In this document: positions 36,734 through 45,474 of the stretch, one piece after another
Layout: each line of letters opens with the position of its first letter
Numbering within the stretch: position 1 is the stretch's first letter
Assembly: GCF_020687205.1 (NCBI RefSeq)
Contig: NZ_JAJEQE010000003.1
Location: 1-64,000, forward strand
DNA: 64,000 nucleotides
DNA from: Hominisplanchenecus faecis
Lineage (GTDB): Bacteria; Bacillota; Clostridia; Lachnospirales; Lachnospiraceae
Reading direction: 5' to 3'
Position numbers and translations under genes: made by a program
The notes under the pieces: model-generated
What the model was told of the DNA's origin: nothing
Databases searched by the model: none
Seen by the model: the letters and a program-made list of their open reading frames with translations, nothing else

Positions 36734-37216
36734 ATGGAAGAAAAGAAGAACTTACTGACTTATGCAGGTTTAAAAGCTCTTGAAGATGAGCTGCATGATC
36801 TGAAGGTAAACAGACGTAAAGAAGTTGCCGGTAAGATCAAAGAAGCAAGAGAACAGGGCGACCTTTCAGAGAATGCAGAATACGATGCAGCAAAAGATGA
36901 GCAGAGAGATATCGAAGCACGTATCGAAGAAATCGAAAAAATTCTGAAAAATGCGGAAGTAGTTGTAGAAGATGAAGTAGATCTGGACAAGATCAGCGTT
37001 GGATGCAGCGTCAAGATTTACGATGAAGAATATGAAGAAGAAATGGAATACAAAATTGTAGGATCTTCCGAGGCAAACAGCCTGAAAGGAAAGATTTCAA
37101 ATGAATCACCGGTAGGTCATGCACTGCTGGGACATAAAGTAGGCGATGAAGTAACTGTAGAGACTCAGGCAGGAGAAATCCATTATAAAGTACTGAGCAT
37201 CCACAGATCTAATTAA
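36734..37216 (+). CDS. greA: Transcription elongation factor GreA
   Basis: 160 residues. The N-terminal coiled coil carries the acidic tip (QGDLSENAEYDAAKDEQ), and the C-terminal FKBP-like domain contains VGHALLGHKVGDEV. It stimulates RNA cleavage by backtracked RNA polymerase. AGGAGG precedes the ATG. It forms an operon with lysS, 12 nt downstream. Confidence 0.97.
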   Translation: MEEKKNLLTYAGLKALEDELHDLKVNRRKEVAGKIKEAREQGDLSENAEYDAAKDEQRDIEARIEEIEKILKNAEVVVEDEVDLDKISVGCSVKIYDEEYEEEMEYKIVGSSEANSLKGKISNESPVGHALLGHKVGDEVTVETQAGEIHYKVLSIHRSN

Positions 37217-37228
37217 GGAGTGACAACA

Positions 37229-39169
37229 GTGGGAGAACAGAAGAATCAAAAGACACAGGACGTAAATCAGCTGCTGAAAATCCGCCGCGATAAGCTTGCA
37301 GAACTGCAGGCAGACGGAAAAGACCCGTTTCAGATCACAAAATTTGATGTGACACATCACAGCCAGGAAGTCAAAGATCAGTTTGAGAATCTGGAAGGAA
37401 AGAGTGTAGTGCTCGCAGGACGTATGATGTCCAAGCGAGTAATGGGAAAAGCATCTTTCTGCAATATCCAGGATCTGCAGGGCAATATCCAGTCTTATGT
37501 GGCAAGAGACAGCATCGGTGAGGAAGAATACAAAGCTTTCAAAAAAATGGACATCGGAGATATCGTAGGTCTGGAAGGTGAAGTATTTAAAACAAAGACC
37601 GGCGAAATTTCCATTCATGCATCCAAGGTAACTCTGCTTTCCAAGAGTCTTCAGATTCTTCCGGAAAAATTTCATGGTCTGACCAATACCGACATCCGTT
37701 ATCGTCAGCGTTATGTCGATCTGATCATGAACGCAGACGTAAAAGACACCTTTATCAAACGTTCCAGGATCATCAGTGCAGTACGTCAGTATCTGAACGG
37801 ACAGGGATTCCTGGAAGTTGAAACACCGATGCTGGTATCCAATGCTGGCGGTGCAGCAGCAAGACCGTTCGAAACACATTTCAATGCACTGAACGAAGAC
37901 CTGAAGCTGCGTATTTCCCTGGAACTGTATCTGAAGAGACTGATCGTCGGAGGCATGGAGCGTGTTTACGAGATCGGCCGTGTATTCCGTAACGAGGGAC
38001 TGGATACACGTCATAATCCAGAGTTTACACTGATGGAGCTTTATCAGGCATACACCGATTACCACGGCATGATGGATCTGACTGAGAATATGTATCGCTA
38101 TGTTGCACAGACTGTTCTTGGCACAACCACCATTTCCTACAACGGTATCGAGATGGATCTGGGCAAACCGTTTGAACGTATCACAATGGTAGATGCTGTT
38201 AAGAAATATTCCGGTGTAGACTGGAACGAAATCAAAGACCTTGAAGCTGCCCGTGCAGCCGCAAGAGAACATCACATCGAATATGAAGAACGTCACAAAA
38301 AAGGCGATATCCTGAACCTGTTCTTTGAAGAATTTGTAGAAGAACATCTGATTCAGCCGACGTTCGTTATGGATCATCCGGTTGAGATTTCACCGCTGAC
38401 CAAGAAAAAGCCGGAAAATCCGGAATATGTAGAACGTTTTGAATTCTTCATGAACGGCTGGGAAATGGCAAATGCTTACTCCGAGCTGAACGACCCGATC
38501 GACCAGAGAGCACGTTTCGCAGCTCAGGAAGAACTGTTCGCACAGGGAGATGAAGAAGCAAACCACACCGATGAAGATTTCCTGAATGCACTGGAGATCG
38601 GTATGCCGCCTACAGGAGGTATTGGATTCGGTATCGACCGTATGTGTATGCTGCTGACTGATTCAGCTGCAATCCGTGACGTTCTGCTGTTCCCGACAAT
38701 GAAGTCCTTAGATGGTGTAAATAAGAAAAATGATGTAAATAATACAGCTTCTGAAGCACCTGAAAAAAATGTAAAAACTGAGTCTGAAAAGATTGATTTT
38801 TCTAAAGTAAAGATTGAGCCTTTGTTTGAGGAAATGGTAGACTTTGATACATTCAGCAAGTCAGATTTCCGTGCAGTAAAGGTTAAAGAGTGTGTTGCAG
38901 TACCGAAGTCAAAGAAACTGTTACAGTTTACTCTTGATGACGGAACAGGCACAGACAGAACCATTTTAAGCGGTATTCATAGCTTTTATGAGCCGGAGGA
39001 ACTGGTTGGAAAGACTCTTATCGCTATCACAAATCTTCCACCGAGAGCGATGATGGGCATTGACTCTTGCGGTATGCTCCTCAGTGCTATTCATGAAGAA
39101 GAAGGCGAAGAAAAGCTTCATCTTCTGATGGTAGATGACCACATTCCGGCAGGTGCAAAGCTCTATTAA
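37229..39169 (+). CDS. lysS: Lysyl-tRNA synthetase with a C-terminal tRNA-binding extension
   Basis: 646 residues from a GTG start 8 nt after the GGAG site. Residues 1 to about 490 are a normal class II LysRS: OB-fold anticodon domain, then motifs 2 and 3 ending in GIDRMCMLLTDS and DVLLFPTM, where typical bacterial enzymes stop. About 155 more residues follow: a Lys/Glu/Asn-rich linker, then a domain resembling the MetG-C/Trbp111/EMAP-II tRNA-binding fold (DFRAVKVKECVAVPKSKKLL...MGIDSCGMLLSA). The extension is more AT-rich than the core and adjoins an accessory region. It could raise tRNA affinity. Whether it is ancestral or acquired is open. Confidence 0.93.
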   Translation: MGEQKNQKTQDVNQLLKIRRDKLAELQADGKDPFQITKFDVTHHSQEVKDQFENLEGKSVVLAGRMMSKRVMGKASFCNIQDLQGNIQSYVARDSIGEEEYKAFKKMDIGDIVGLEGEVFKTKTGEISIHASKVTLLSKSLQILPEKFHGLTNTDIRYRQRYVDLIMNADVKDTFIKRSRIISAVRQYLNGQGFLEVETPMLVSNAGGAAARPFETHFNALNEDLKLRISLELYLKRLIVGGMERVYEIGRVFRNEGLDTRHNPEFTLMELYQAYTDYHGMMDLTENMYRYVAQTVLGTTTISYNGIEMDLGKPFERITMVDAVKKYSGVDWNEIKDLEAARAAAREHHIEYEERHKKGDILNLFFEEFVEEHLIQPTFVMDHPVEISPLTKKKPENPEYVERFEFFMNGWEMANAYSELNDPIDQRARFAAQEELFAQGDEEANHTDEDFLNALEIGMPPTGGIGFGIDRMCMLLTDSAAIRDVLLFPTMKSLDGVNKKNDVNNTASEAPEKNVKTESEKIDFSKVKIEPLFEEMVDFDTFSKSDFRAVKVKECVAVPKSKKLLQFTLDDGTGTDRTILSGIHSFYEPEELVGKTLIAITNLPPRAMMGIDSCGMLLSAIHEEEGEEKLHLLMVDDHIPAGAKLY

Positions 39170-39318
39170 GATGATGTAAAGATGTACCGTTTTACCAAAT
39201 AGACGGGACGTACTTCATTTGATAAAAAACTAAAAAAACAGCGATTTACATCAAACTTACATCAATTGATGCAGAAATCGGTGCAAGCAAGAAAAAATCG
39301 CATAATTAGTGCAATGAG

Positions 39319-39350
39319 TGGGCAATTCCAATCGGAGTTGCCCATTTTTA
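39319..39350 (+). terminator. Terminator after lysS
   Basis: TGGGCAA pairs with TTGCCCA across a 12-nt loop and is followed by TTTTTA. The rest of 39,170-39,634 holds no gene but contains the left att-like core and arm-like sites of the next element. Confidence 0.8.
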
Positions 39351-39440
39351 AAACAAACAGAAATATAAACTGGAATTTGAAAACCATAAAATTATGAGTG
39401 ATTATTGCTCTCCATAGGTTATCAATAAAATCCTCCAAAA

Positions 39441-39461
39441 GCCTTGAAAATAAAGGATTTA
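39441..39461 (+). repeat. Left att-like core
   Basis: Matches 45409-45429 with two mismatches in 21 bp. The neighbouring arm-like copy CTTATAAGGGCAAAATCAAG begins at 39524. Confidence 0.65.
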
Positions 39462-39634
39462 TCGCAGTGTGTTCACCTTATCTCTTTACATGATTTCACA
39501 CAAGTTTACTCTTTCCCTGAGTGCTTATAAGGGCAAAATCAAGGGCAAGAAAATCTCATAACAAGATATAACAGAGTGTGGCAATCGGAGAACTGTGACA
39601 TATGTGTGAATATATTATAACGGAGGATTTTTTA

Positions 39635-40015
39635 ATGGACAAGTATATTTATGATGAAAGAAACGGTTTATGGTATGAGTTGCAGGGAGATTATTATATT
39701 CCTTGTCTTACTTTACCAACCGAAAAAGAACACAAGCCTATCGGCTTATGGGGACAGCGACACAAACGCTATTTGCAGGAACATAAAAGGGCGGTTTACA
39801 TTACACTGCTCACAAGCGGCAAGTTGAACTGTTACCTTGCTGACATTAACGAACAGGCAACAAATATGATGTTCCGCTTGGTCGAGCAAATGGCTGACAG
39901 GGAGGGCGTGACCAAACAACTAAAAGCAGAAAGCCCGATATTATGGATTGGAAGAATGAATGAGATACAAGCAAGGGCGAGAGAAATTATATATAGCGAA
40001 CTGATTTATACCTAA
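39635..40015 (+). CDS. TnpV-like transposon-encoded protein
   Basis: 126 residues beginning MDKYIYDERNGLWYELQGDYYIPCL, which matches the TnpV family found on clostridial mobilizable transposons. Its biochemical role is not established. A CGGAGG site supports the ATG at 39635, and a terminator hairpin follows. It is the first gene inside the left end of the element. Confidence 0.85.
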   Translation: MDKYIYDERNGLWYELQGDYYIPCLTLPTEKEHKPIGLWGQRHKRYLQEHKRAVYITLLTSGKLNCYLADINEQATNMMFRLVEQMADREGVTKQLKAESPILWIGRMNEIQARAREIIYSELIYT

Positions 40016-40017
40016 AA

Positions 40018-40050
40018 AGAGGGCGGCAGCATTTTTGCTGTCGCTCTCTT
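40018..40050 (+). terminator. Terminator after the TnpV-like gene
   Basis: A long stem, AGAG-GCG-CAGC paired with GCTG-CGC-CTCT around an ATTTTT loop, directly follows the stop codon. Confidence 0.75.
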
Positions 40051-40147
40051 AATTACCATATCGCAAGGACAGATGAGCCAGTCAACGGCGAGTGTAACCC
40101 GTTTATCGTGACCGGCTGTTTTTGCTATTCATTCGATAAGCAGAAAT

Positions 40148-40321
40148 CTATCTTTTTTTCTTATCCTGTCCTAATGAAATAAATCCTATCGTAACAGCCA
40201 GTGCAAATATAATGTCATGCTTACCCAATGGATTGACTATAATCAAATATACTAGATATGCTGTGCAAAGTAACAATACCGCCAGCAGGATTTCATGTGC
40301 AATATTTGTATTCTTAAACAT
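40148..40321 (-). CDS. 57-residue membrane protein
   Basis: Starts MFKNTNIAHEILLAVLLLCT and has two predicted membrane helices ending in GQDKKKR. It lies 12 nt after the 104-residue membrane protein gene, forming a three-gene unit with that gene and the HTH gene. No family is known to me. Confidence 0.65.
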   Translation of the reverse strand: MFKNTNIAHEILLAVLLLCTAYLVYLIIVNPLGKHDIIFALAVTIGFISLGQDKKKR

Positions 40322-40333
40322 TTTGTGTCCACA

Positions 40334-40648
40334 TTATAATCGCTTGTCAAAATAAATCGTTGCAACCAGTTCAATTAAATTGCGTATTCCAATATAGAGC
40401 AAAGCAAAAATTGAAACTCGTTGGAGTGTAACTGTTGTTTGCATATTTATAAAAAGTGGTAGAACAGCAATTAAAACTATCAAAATCGAATGTGCAAGAT
40501 TTGCGGCATTACTCGCTTTTAATTGTATCAGTTGCCAGCGTTCATCTCCTCTGTATTTCACTTGCTTCTTGGCTTTTGAAATATATAACCAAAGAGTTAT
40601 GCCTAATGCGATAATGAGAAAAACTAAGATAATTATTTGTTCATTCAT
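40334..40648 (-). CDS. 104-residue membrane protein linked to an HTH regulator
   Basis: Starts MNEQIIILVFLIIALGITLW. Three hydrophobic helices are visible, with a basic loop (KAKKQVKYRGDERWQLIQLKAS) after the first. It begins 1 nt after the stop of the upstream HTH gene, a typical pairing of small XRE regulators with DUF2178-like membrane partners. Function is unknown; signalling to the regulator is possible. Confidence 0.7.
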   Translation of the reverse strand: MNEQIIILVFLIIALGITLWLYISKAKKQVKYRGDERWQLIQLKASNAANLAHSILIVLIAVLPLFINMQTTVTLQRVSIFALLYIGIRNLIELVATIYFDKRL

Positions 40649-40649
40649 G

Positions 40650-40859
40650 TTATTTATCCTCCCTATGCTCAAAAACTTCATCAATAGAAACGCCAAAGAC
40701 TTCTGCAATCTTAAAAGCCAACTCCAAAGACGGAGTATATTTATATTTTTCTATTGATATAACCGCCTGTCGAGAAATCCCAACCTTATCTGCCAAATCT
40801 GCTTGTGTCCAATCTCTTTCGGCTCGTAGAACTTTAATCCTATTCCATATCAAAGTCAT
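40650..40859 (-). CDS. Small XRE-family regulator
   Basis: 69 residues, a single HTH_3 domain (RIKVLRAERDWTQADLADKVGISRQAVISIEKYKYTPSLELAFKIAEVFG) of the YozG type. The ATG at 40859 lies only 1 nt from GGAG. A TTG six bases downstream (giving MIWNRIKVLRAE) has better spacing and matches family starts. It is the first gene of a three-gene operon with a consensus promoter and repeated TGTAAT motifs that may be its own operators. Confidence 0.85.
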   Translation of the reverse strand: MTLIWNRIKVLRAERDWTQADLADKVGISRQAVISIEKYKYTPSLELAFKIAEVFGVSIDEVFEHREDK

Positions 40860-40897
40860 CTCTCCTTTCCAAAATGTAACTAAGTAATTACATACAT

Positions 40898-40926
40898 AGT
40901 GTAATATGCTCATTACATTTTGTCAA
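40898..40926 (-). promoter_or_regulatory. Promoter of the XRE-membrane protein operon
   Basis: On the minus strand TTGACA and TACACT are spaced by 17 nt. ATGTAAT/GTAATTAC-like motifs repeat through the spacer and start region, suggesting autoregulation. Confidence 0.75.
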
Positions 40927-41179
40927 GTGATAATAACAAAAATAGAGAGAAAGGTTTTCATAGTTGGTAAATAGTAACCTAAGAGGTTTTCATAGTTTTT
41001 GCATTGTGGAAATGTATAAAACAAACTGGAGGTCTATCGCTTGTTTTCAGTTACTTGCTTCTTTACTGCATATGAGAATTTTCTCAGTTGTTCAAGCGTT
41101 TGTTAAAAATTGTGAGAACAAATAGAATATTATGTATGCCGCCGCTATGGGCAAAACCGTAACGGCGGTTTTTCAATGC

Positions 41180-42616
41180 CTATCGGCTATCTCTGTCAAT
41201 GGATTTCTTACGCTGTCTTTGCGGTGGTTTCTGCTTGTTGCGTTCCTGTATCTCACGCAGATGTTTTAGCACGCTCTGCTTTTCGGGTGGTCTGTGCTGT
41301 TCTTTGGCGGCGGCTGTCGGTTTCCTGCTGACTTGATATTCCCACTCGGCAAGGTCACGGTTGTACTGTTCTACAACGCTTTCCATTTCTCGGAAAGTCC
41401 TCATAAAAACTTGTACATCGGGATAACCGTCCGCTTTGAGTGTATCGGGGATTTTATCCAACCTGTCGGCAATCTCCGCTTCGGTTTCTTTGATTTTTAC
41501 CTCCAACGCTTTTCGTTCTTTACCTTTGAAAAGCCCCTTTGTATCGGCAAGCTGCTGTTTCAAGTGCGGCAGAACTTTGTCCTGCAAGTTTTTAATTTCC
41601 TTTGCCTTATCCTGTACTTTTATCATCAGATTTCGCATATGACGGAACTCTGCCATATCAATATCAAGTGTAGGCTTGGGTGGCATATCCTTTTCCCGAA
41701 TAAGGTTTTGCAGAAAATCTTTTGCCTTTGCCACAATCCCACGGAACAGATTAGGAAGCCAGCCTTTGCTTTTAATTGACTGGCTTGCTTTTTCGTGTAT
41801 CTCGGTCTGCTTGACTTCTAAAATCTTTGCTTCGGAAATACCCGATAACAACGCCATATCCGCTGTCCTGTTCCATTCCTGCCTTGCGGTATTGTCCGCT
41901 TCAATCTCGGCGGCTTTGGGATTGTTCTTGCCGATTTTCTTGGTGGGAAGATAAACGCTGTTCTTATCAAATACCTTTAACTGCTGTTCGGGATCGGAGA
42001 TATGCCGATTGATAAGGTCGGTGTAAATCTCTTTTATCTCCCGAAGAAAAGGCTCGCTTTTGAATTTATCATCTTTCACGGTAAAGAGGTGGCTTTCGTA
42101 AACCTCGCCCTTTTTAATGACGGTACAGCCTTTGCGTATCTGCCCGTCCTCCCCTGTGATTTCTTTCTTGGTGCGTACCCTTTTGCCCGTTTCATCATAG
42201 AACACGCTGCGTGTGGCTCTCTTGATGTCAGGCTCAGGAAGCAGTTTTCTTTCGCTGAAGATAAGATGGATATGATAATTGGTTTTGCGTTTGTTGTGGT
42301 GGAGGGCTGACACGCACTCCACACCATATCTCTTGCGGAACTCCTCCGTAAAATCTTCAAGGACTTCCTGCGGCTCGTATCTTGTATAAACTTCGGGCAG
42401 GGCGATAATCAATTCCCTTGCTTCGATACATTTGCCCTCTGTGCCGCTCCGCTTAAACTCCTGCTGGCTTTCCCTTGCAAGGTTACTCCAAAATTCATTG
42501 TCGGCGGTGCGGTAGGTGGCATAAAGGTTTTCCTGCTTTGCGTGGCTTGTGATATAGGATATTCTTCCCTTGACATTGGATAGCTTCGACATCTGTATAA
42601 ATGAATGTCTTGCCAT
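41180..42616 (-). CDS. MobA/MobL-family relaxase
   Basis: 478 residues. The N-terminal relaxase domain has the histidine triad motif NYHIHLIFSER, preceded by LSNVKGRISYITS with likely catalytic Tyr residues. A long charged coiled-coil C-terminal half follows. It should nick the element's oriT and pilot the strand into a helper mating apparatus. GGAGGAAGGAG precedes the ATG at 42616. The stem-rich region just upstream is the probable oriT. Confidence 0.9.
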   Translation of the reverse strand: MARHSFIQMSKLSNVKGRISYITSHAKQENLYATYRTADNEFWSNLARESQQEFKRSGTEGKCIEARELIIALPEVYTRYEPQEVLEDFTEEFRKRYGVECVSALHHNKRKTNYHIHLIFSERKLLPEPDIKRATRSVFYDETGKRVRTKKEITGEDGQIRKGCTVIKKGEVYESHLFTVKDDKFKSEPFLREIKEIYTDLINRHISDPEQQLKVFDKNSVYLPTKKIGKNNPKAAEIEADNTARQEWNRTADMALLSGISEAKILEVKQTEIHEKASQSIKSKGWLPNLFRGIVAKAKDFLQNLIREKDMPPKPTLDIDMAEFRHMRNLMIKVQDKAKEIKNLQDKVLPHLKQQLADTKGLFKGKERKALEVKIKETEAEIADRLDKIPDTLKADGYPDVQVFMRTFREMESVVEQYNRDLAEWEYQVSRKPTAAAKEQHRPPEKQSVLKHLREIQERNKQKPPQRQRKKSIDRDSR

Positions 42617-42651
42617 ATACTCCTTCCTCCCGTGACGGGCATACTCTTTTT

Positions 42652-42835
42652 GCAACCGAGAAATCGGTTGCCGCTGTTTCGGCGGCGTAAGCAGACGGAC
42701 AGCGAAGAAAACAGCGGGCTGTTTTCTTCTGTATCATAGCGGCGGTGCATTGCCCGAAGCGATGGTACAGTGCCCCCTGCAAGGGCGAAATACCCAGAGT
42801 ACAAATCGAAGATTTGTGCGAGGGGTGTATTTCGC
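42652..42835. promoter_or_regulatory. Candidate oriT region of the MobA/MobL element
   Basis: Four stems stand in 184 bp upstream of the relaxase: GCAACCG/CGGTTGC (42652-42671), GAAAACAGC/GCTGTTTTC (42707-42726), GCGAAATAC/GTATTTCGC (42785-42835), and nested inside the last ACAAATC-GAA-GATTTGT (42801-42817). This density and position are typical of oriT regions. The nick site is not identified. Confidence 0.6.
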
Positions 42836-42863
42836 TCTCAAACGCCGAGGGCTTGGAGAATGG

Positions 42864-43079
42864 TTATTCTACTTTGCGGACATCGTTTTCATTCAGCAGG
42901 TTTCTTCCCTGATTGACGCTCATAAATCGCTCTAAAGTATCCCTGCGGATAATCGCTTTTCTTCCGACCTTGAGGACGGGAAGTTTGCCCCAGTCTACCA
43001 ACTTACGCATTGTATTTCTTCCGATACCCGTACATTCTGCTGCTTCTTCTATGGTTAAACCCATTTTGATGTTGCCCAT
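42864..43079 (-). CDS. Excisionase-type HTH protein
   Basis: 71 residues with a MerR/excisionase winged helix (LTIEEAAECTGIGRNTMRKLVDWGKLPVLKVGRKAIIRRDTLERFM). Small proteins of this kind direct integrase toward excision. It lies between the oriT-like region and the divergent repressor gene, within the same element as an arm-site-using integrase, which supports the Xis call. Confidence 0.88.
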   Translation of the reverse strand: MGNIKMGLTIEEAAECTGIGRNTMRKLVDWGKLPVLKVGRKAIIRRDTLERFMSVNQGRNLLNENDVRKVE

Positions 43080-43106
43080 TTTATCAACCTCCTTTCAAAA
43101 CACGCA

Positions 43107-43251
43107 TTTTGCAACTATGTATCTGTAATTATACTTATTTTGATACCTCTTGTCAACTCATTTTGCAACTTATTAAGAAATATTTTTGTCTATTATTAAA
43201 TTTATGGTTGCAAAATAGGTTTTTCTGTGCTATGCTATCAGCAATAGGAGG
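43107..43251. promoter_or_regulatory. Divergent control region with three TTTTGCAAC sites
   Basis: TTTTGCAAC occurs at 43107 and 43161, and its complement at 43207. The last overlaps a plus-strand promoter (TTGCAA, 17 nt, TATGCT) for the repressor gene. These are probable operators for that repressor, acting on both excisionase and itself. Confidence 0.6.
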
Positions 43252-43259
43252 TGAAAGCC

Positions 43260-43946
43260 TTGAAAAAAGAAATTACATTCACCGCAAAACAGGTCGGTGA
43301 ACGAGTGAAAGAACGCCGAACAGAATTAAACTTAACAATGCCCGAACTTGGTAAGCGTGTCGGGGTAAACAAATCTACCATTCAAAGATATGAAGCGGAC
43401 GGAGTAGACCCGAAGCGTACAATGATTATCAACGGGCTGGCAGAAGCACTCCTGACCACTCCCGAATGGCTGACAGGACTTTCCGAAGATAAGGAATATG
43501 ACAGCCGCACTTTATGTGCAAGGGATATGGAGGAACATATCAAAAAATATCTTGATACGGTTTCTTCTGTGGTAAAGGGAGAACCGCACCAACAACTGCT
43601 TACCACATTCCTCGGAAAGATGATTGACCTCTATACGGTTATGACTTATCACTTTGCAGACGCAATGGCTGAGGTTGACCGTGTAGCGGAGGACGAGGGC
43701 TTAAAGCAGTCCTTACGCCGCTATGCGATTGAGTCAGGGGCGATTATGGAAAGGGTTTACCGTAAAGAAATGGAACTTCCTATCGAGAATATGAAGCAGT
43801 TTTTAGATGGGATTTTACATATCTACGATGAGGGACGCACCGCTGTAAAGATGGGCGACCTGTTCGGGATAGTGACAGCAGCCGAAGAAAGGGTTGCTGA
43901 AAAAGAAAAATTCCGTGGCACTTTGACAAGTGAAAATGCCGATTGA
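43260..43946 (+). CDS. XRE-family repressor of the mobilizable element
   Basis: 228 residues from a TTG start, 8 nt after AGGAGG; the GTG at 43251 overlaps that site. The N-terminal HTH (VGERVKERRTELNLTMPELGKRVGVNKSTIQRYEADG) is followed by a helical C-terminal domain unlike peptidase-type CI repressors. It probably keeps excision and mobilization genes silent. Confidence 0.85.
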   Translation: MKKEITFTAKQVGERVKERRTELNLTMPELGKRVGVNKSTIQRYEADGVDPKRTMIINGLAEALLTTPEWLTGLSEDKEYDSRTLCARDMEEHIKKYLDTVSSVVKGEPHQQLLTTFLGKMIDLYTVMTYHFADAMAEVDRVAEDEGLKQSLRRYAIESGAIMERVYRKEMELPIENMKQFLDGILHIYDEGRTAVKMGDLFGIVTAAEERVAEKEKFRGTLTSENAD

Positions 43947-44033
43947 CATTCATCGGCATAAGTGACACTATTACTTTACGCACACCATATGTCACAGTCC
44001 CGATTGCCACGGATAGAAAGGAGAAATTTATCT

Positions 44034-45332
44034 ATGGCAAAAGGTTCTGTAAGAAAAAAAGGTAAAAAGTGGTACGCACGCTTCTATATCGAAGATGAAA
44101 GCGGCAGAAAAGTACAGAAAGAGTTTGTGGGAACAGAAAGCAAGTCTGAAACAGAAGCCCTGCTCAGAAAAGCAATCGCTGACTATGAGGAAAAGAAATT
44201 CGTTGCGAAGTCTGAAAACATCACAGTTGGTATGCTGCTCGATCTGTGGGTGGAGGAAGAACTGAAACCCGGCAATCTCAGCAATGGTACGGTAATGTCC
44301 TATCAGGGAACGGTCAACCGTATCAAACAGCACCCGATAGGAAACCGAAAGCTGAAAACCGTAACCGCCGACCATTTACAGGCGTATATAGACTTTCTCA
44401 GCTTTGGCGGTACAAATCCTGACGGTACAACCGCAAAGGCACTCAGCAAAGGGTATCTCCGATTGTTTTCGGCTGTTTTACAAGGGGCGTTCCGTTTTGC
44501 GGTATTCCCGAAAAGACTGATAACCTTTAACCCGATGCAGTATGTGGTATGGCGAGGAAAGAAAGAAGAATGCGAACTGTTCTCGGACGAGGACGGAGAA
44601 ACTGCCTCCACACCAACGCTCAGCTACGAACAGTATCAGAGATTAGAGGACTTCCTGAAAAAGAAAAACAATCCTGCACTTCTTCCTATACAGATAGCCT
44701 ATTATACAGGTTTGCGTATTGGAGAGGTCTGTGGTCTGACTTGGCAGGACATTAACCTTGAAGAACAATATCTGACAGTACGCCGCAGTATGCGTTACAA
44801 CGGGGCAAGGCACAAAACAGAAATAGGGGCAACAAAGCGTAAAAAAATCCGCACCGTGGACTTTTGCGATACGCTTGCCGCAATCCTGAAAACTGCGAAA
44901 ACAGAACAGCACAAAAACCGTTTTCGATACGGGGAACTGTACAGCCTTAATTACTATTTGGAGGTCAAAGAAAAAGACCGCACCTATTATGAGGTTTACA
45001 GTCTGCCGAGGTCGGAGGAAGTCCCAGAGGGGTACAAGGAATTATCCTTTGTCTGCCTTAGACCTGATGGGGCATTTGAAGCACCGAGTACGGTGGGGAT
45101 TATGTGCAGGACAGCGAGAAAAAAGGTGGAGGGATTGGAGGATTTCCACTTTCATATGCTCAGACACACCTATACAAGCAATCTGCTTTCAAACGGTGCA
45201 GCACCTAAAGATGTGCAGGAACTTCTCGGACACGCTGATGTCAGTACCACAATGAACATTTACGCTCACGCTACAAGGGAAGCGAAGCGTACTTCCGCAA
45301 GACTGCTGGATAAGGTAATCGGCGGAGAATAA
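44034..45332 (+). CDS. Tn916-type tyrosine integrase
   Basis: 432 residues with an N-terminal arm-binding domain ([20 protein letters not shown]), a core-binding domain, and a catalytic domain with Arg228 (TGLRIGE), His374-x-x-Arg377 (HMLRHTY), His400 (LGHADV) and Tyr410. An unusual ~45-residue insertion lies before the HxxR box. The frame is open 24 codons upstream, but this ATG has a GGAG site and a family N-terminus. It sits at the right end of the element next to the right arm-like and core sites. Confidence 0.95.
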   Translation: MAKGSVRKKGKKWYARFYIEDESGRKVQKEFVGTESKSETEALLRKAIADYEEKKFVAKSENITVGMLLDLWVEEELKPGNLSNGTVMSYQGTVNRIKQHPIGNRKLKTVTADHLQAYIDFLSFGGTNPDGTTAKALSKGYLRLFSAVLQGAFRFAVFPKRLITFNPMQYVVWRGKKEECELFSDEDGETASTPTLSYEQYQRLEDFLKKKNNPALLPIQIAYYTGLRIGEVCGLTWQDINLEEQYLTVRRSMRYNGARHKTEIGATKRKKIRTVDFCDTLAAILKTAKTEQHKNRFRYGELYSLNYYLEVKEKDRTYYEVYSLPRSEEVPEGYKELSFVCLRPDGAFEAPSTVGIMCRTARKKVEGLEDFHFHMLRHTYTSNLLSNGAAPKDVQELLGHADVSTTMNIYAHATREAKRTSARLLDKVIGGE

Positions 45333-45350
45333 AAATTTCCCTTGTTTCGG

Positions 45351-45429
45351 CTCATAAGGGCAAAAACAAGGGAAAATACATAAGGTTTGAACATTTAATA
45401 GGCGATATGCCTTGAAAATACAGGGTTTA
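45351..45429 (+). repeat. Right arm-like site and att-like core
   Basis: CTCATAAGGGCAAAAACAAG at 45351 mirrors the copy at 39524, and GCCTTGAAAATA at 45409 starts the right core. Both are in the same orientation as at the left end. Confidence 0.65.
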
Positions 45430-45474
45430 TAGAGGATTGAATAGATAAATCGGAATTTATAAAGGAGAATATTG

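Larger units (their letters stand above)
39441..45429. mobile_element. ~6-kb integrative mobilizable element downstream of lysS
   Basis: Both ends carry the 21-bp core GCCTTGAAAATA-n-AGG-n-TTTAT in direct orientation. A second pair of direct repeats (ATAAGGGCAAAA-w-CAAGGG) lies 83 bp inside the left core and 58 bp inside the right core, as expected for integrase arm sites. Within are a TnpV-like protein, an HTH with two small membrane proteins, a MobA/MobL relaxase, an oriT-like region, an excisionase, a repressor and an integrase. No conjugation apparatus is present, so mobilization by a helper is likely. Confidence 0.75.

Noticed and set aside
37106-38377. Long open frame (423 codons) antisense to lysS
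   Set aside because: The encoded sequence is rich in Cys, His and Phe with no domain, no ribosome site and no promoter. It mirrors a strongly conserved synthetase gene, so it is a shadow of codon bias. Similar antisense frames over fruA (28370-29302), dusB (35187-36224) and the NlpC/P60 gene (1199-2002) were rejected for the same reason.
41141-41177. Plus-strand terminator downstream of the relaxase gene
   Set aside because: CCGCCG...CGGCGG with a T-run is terminator-like on the plus strand, but no plus-strand gene ends here. It may be a remnant or act weakly on the minus strand, so it was not listed.
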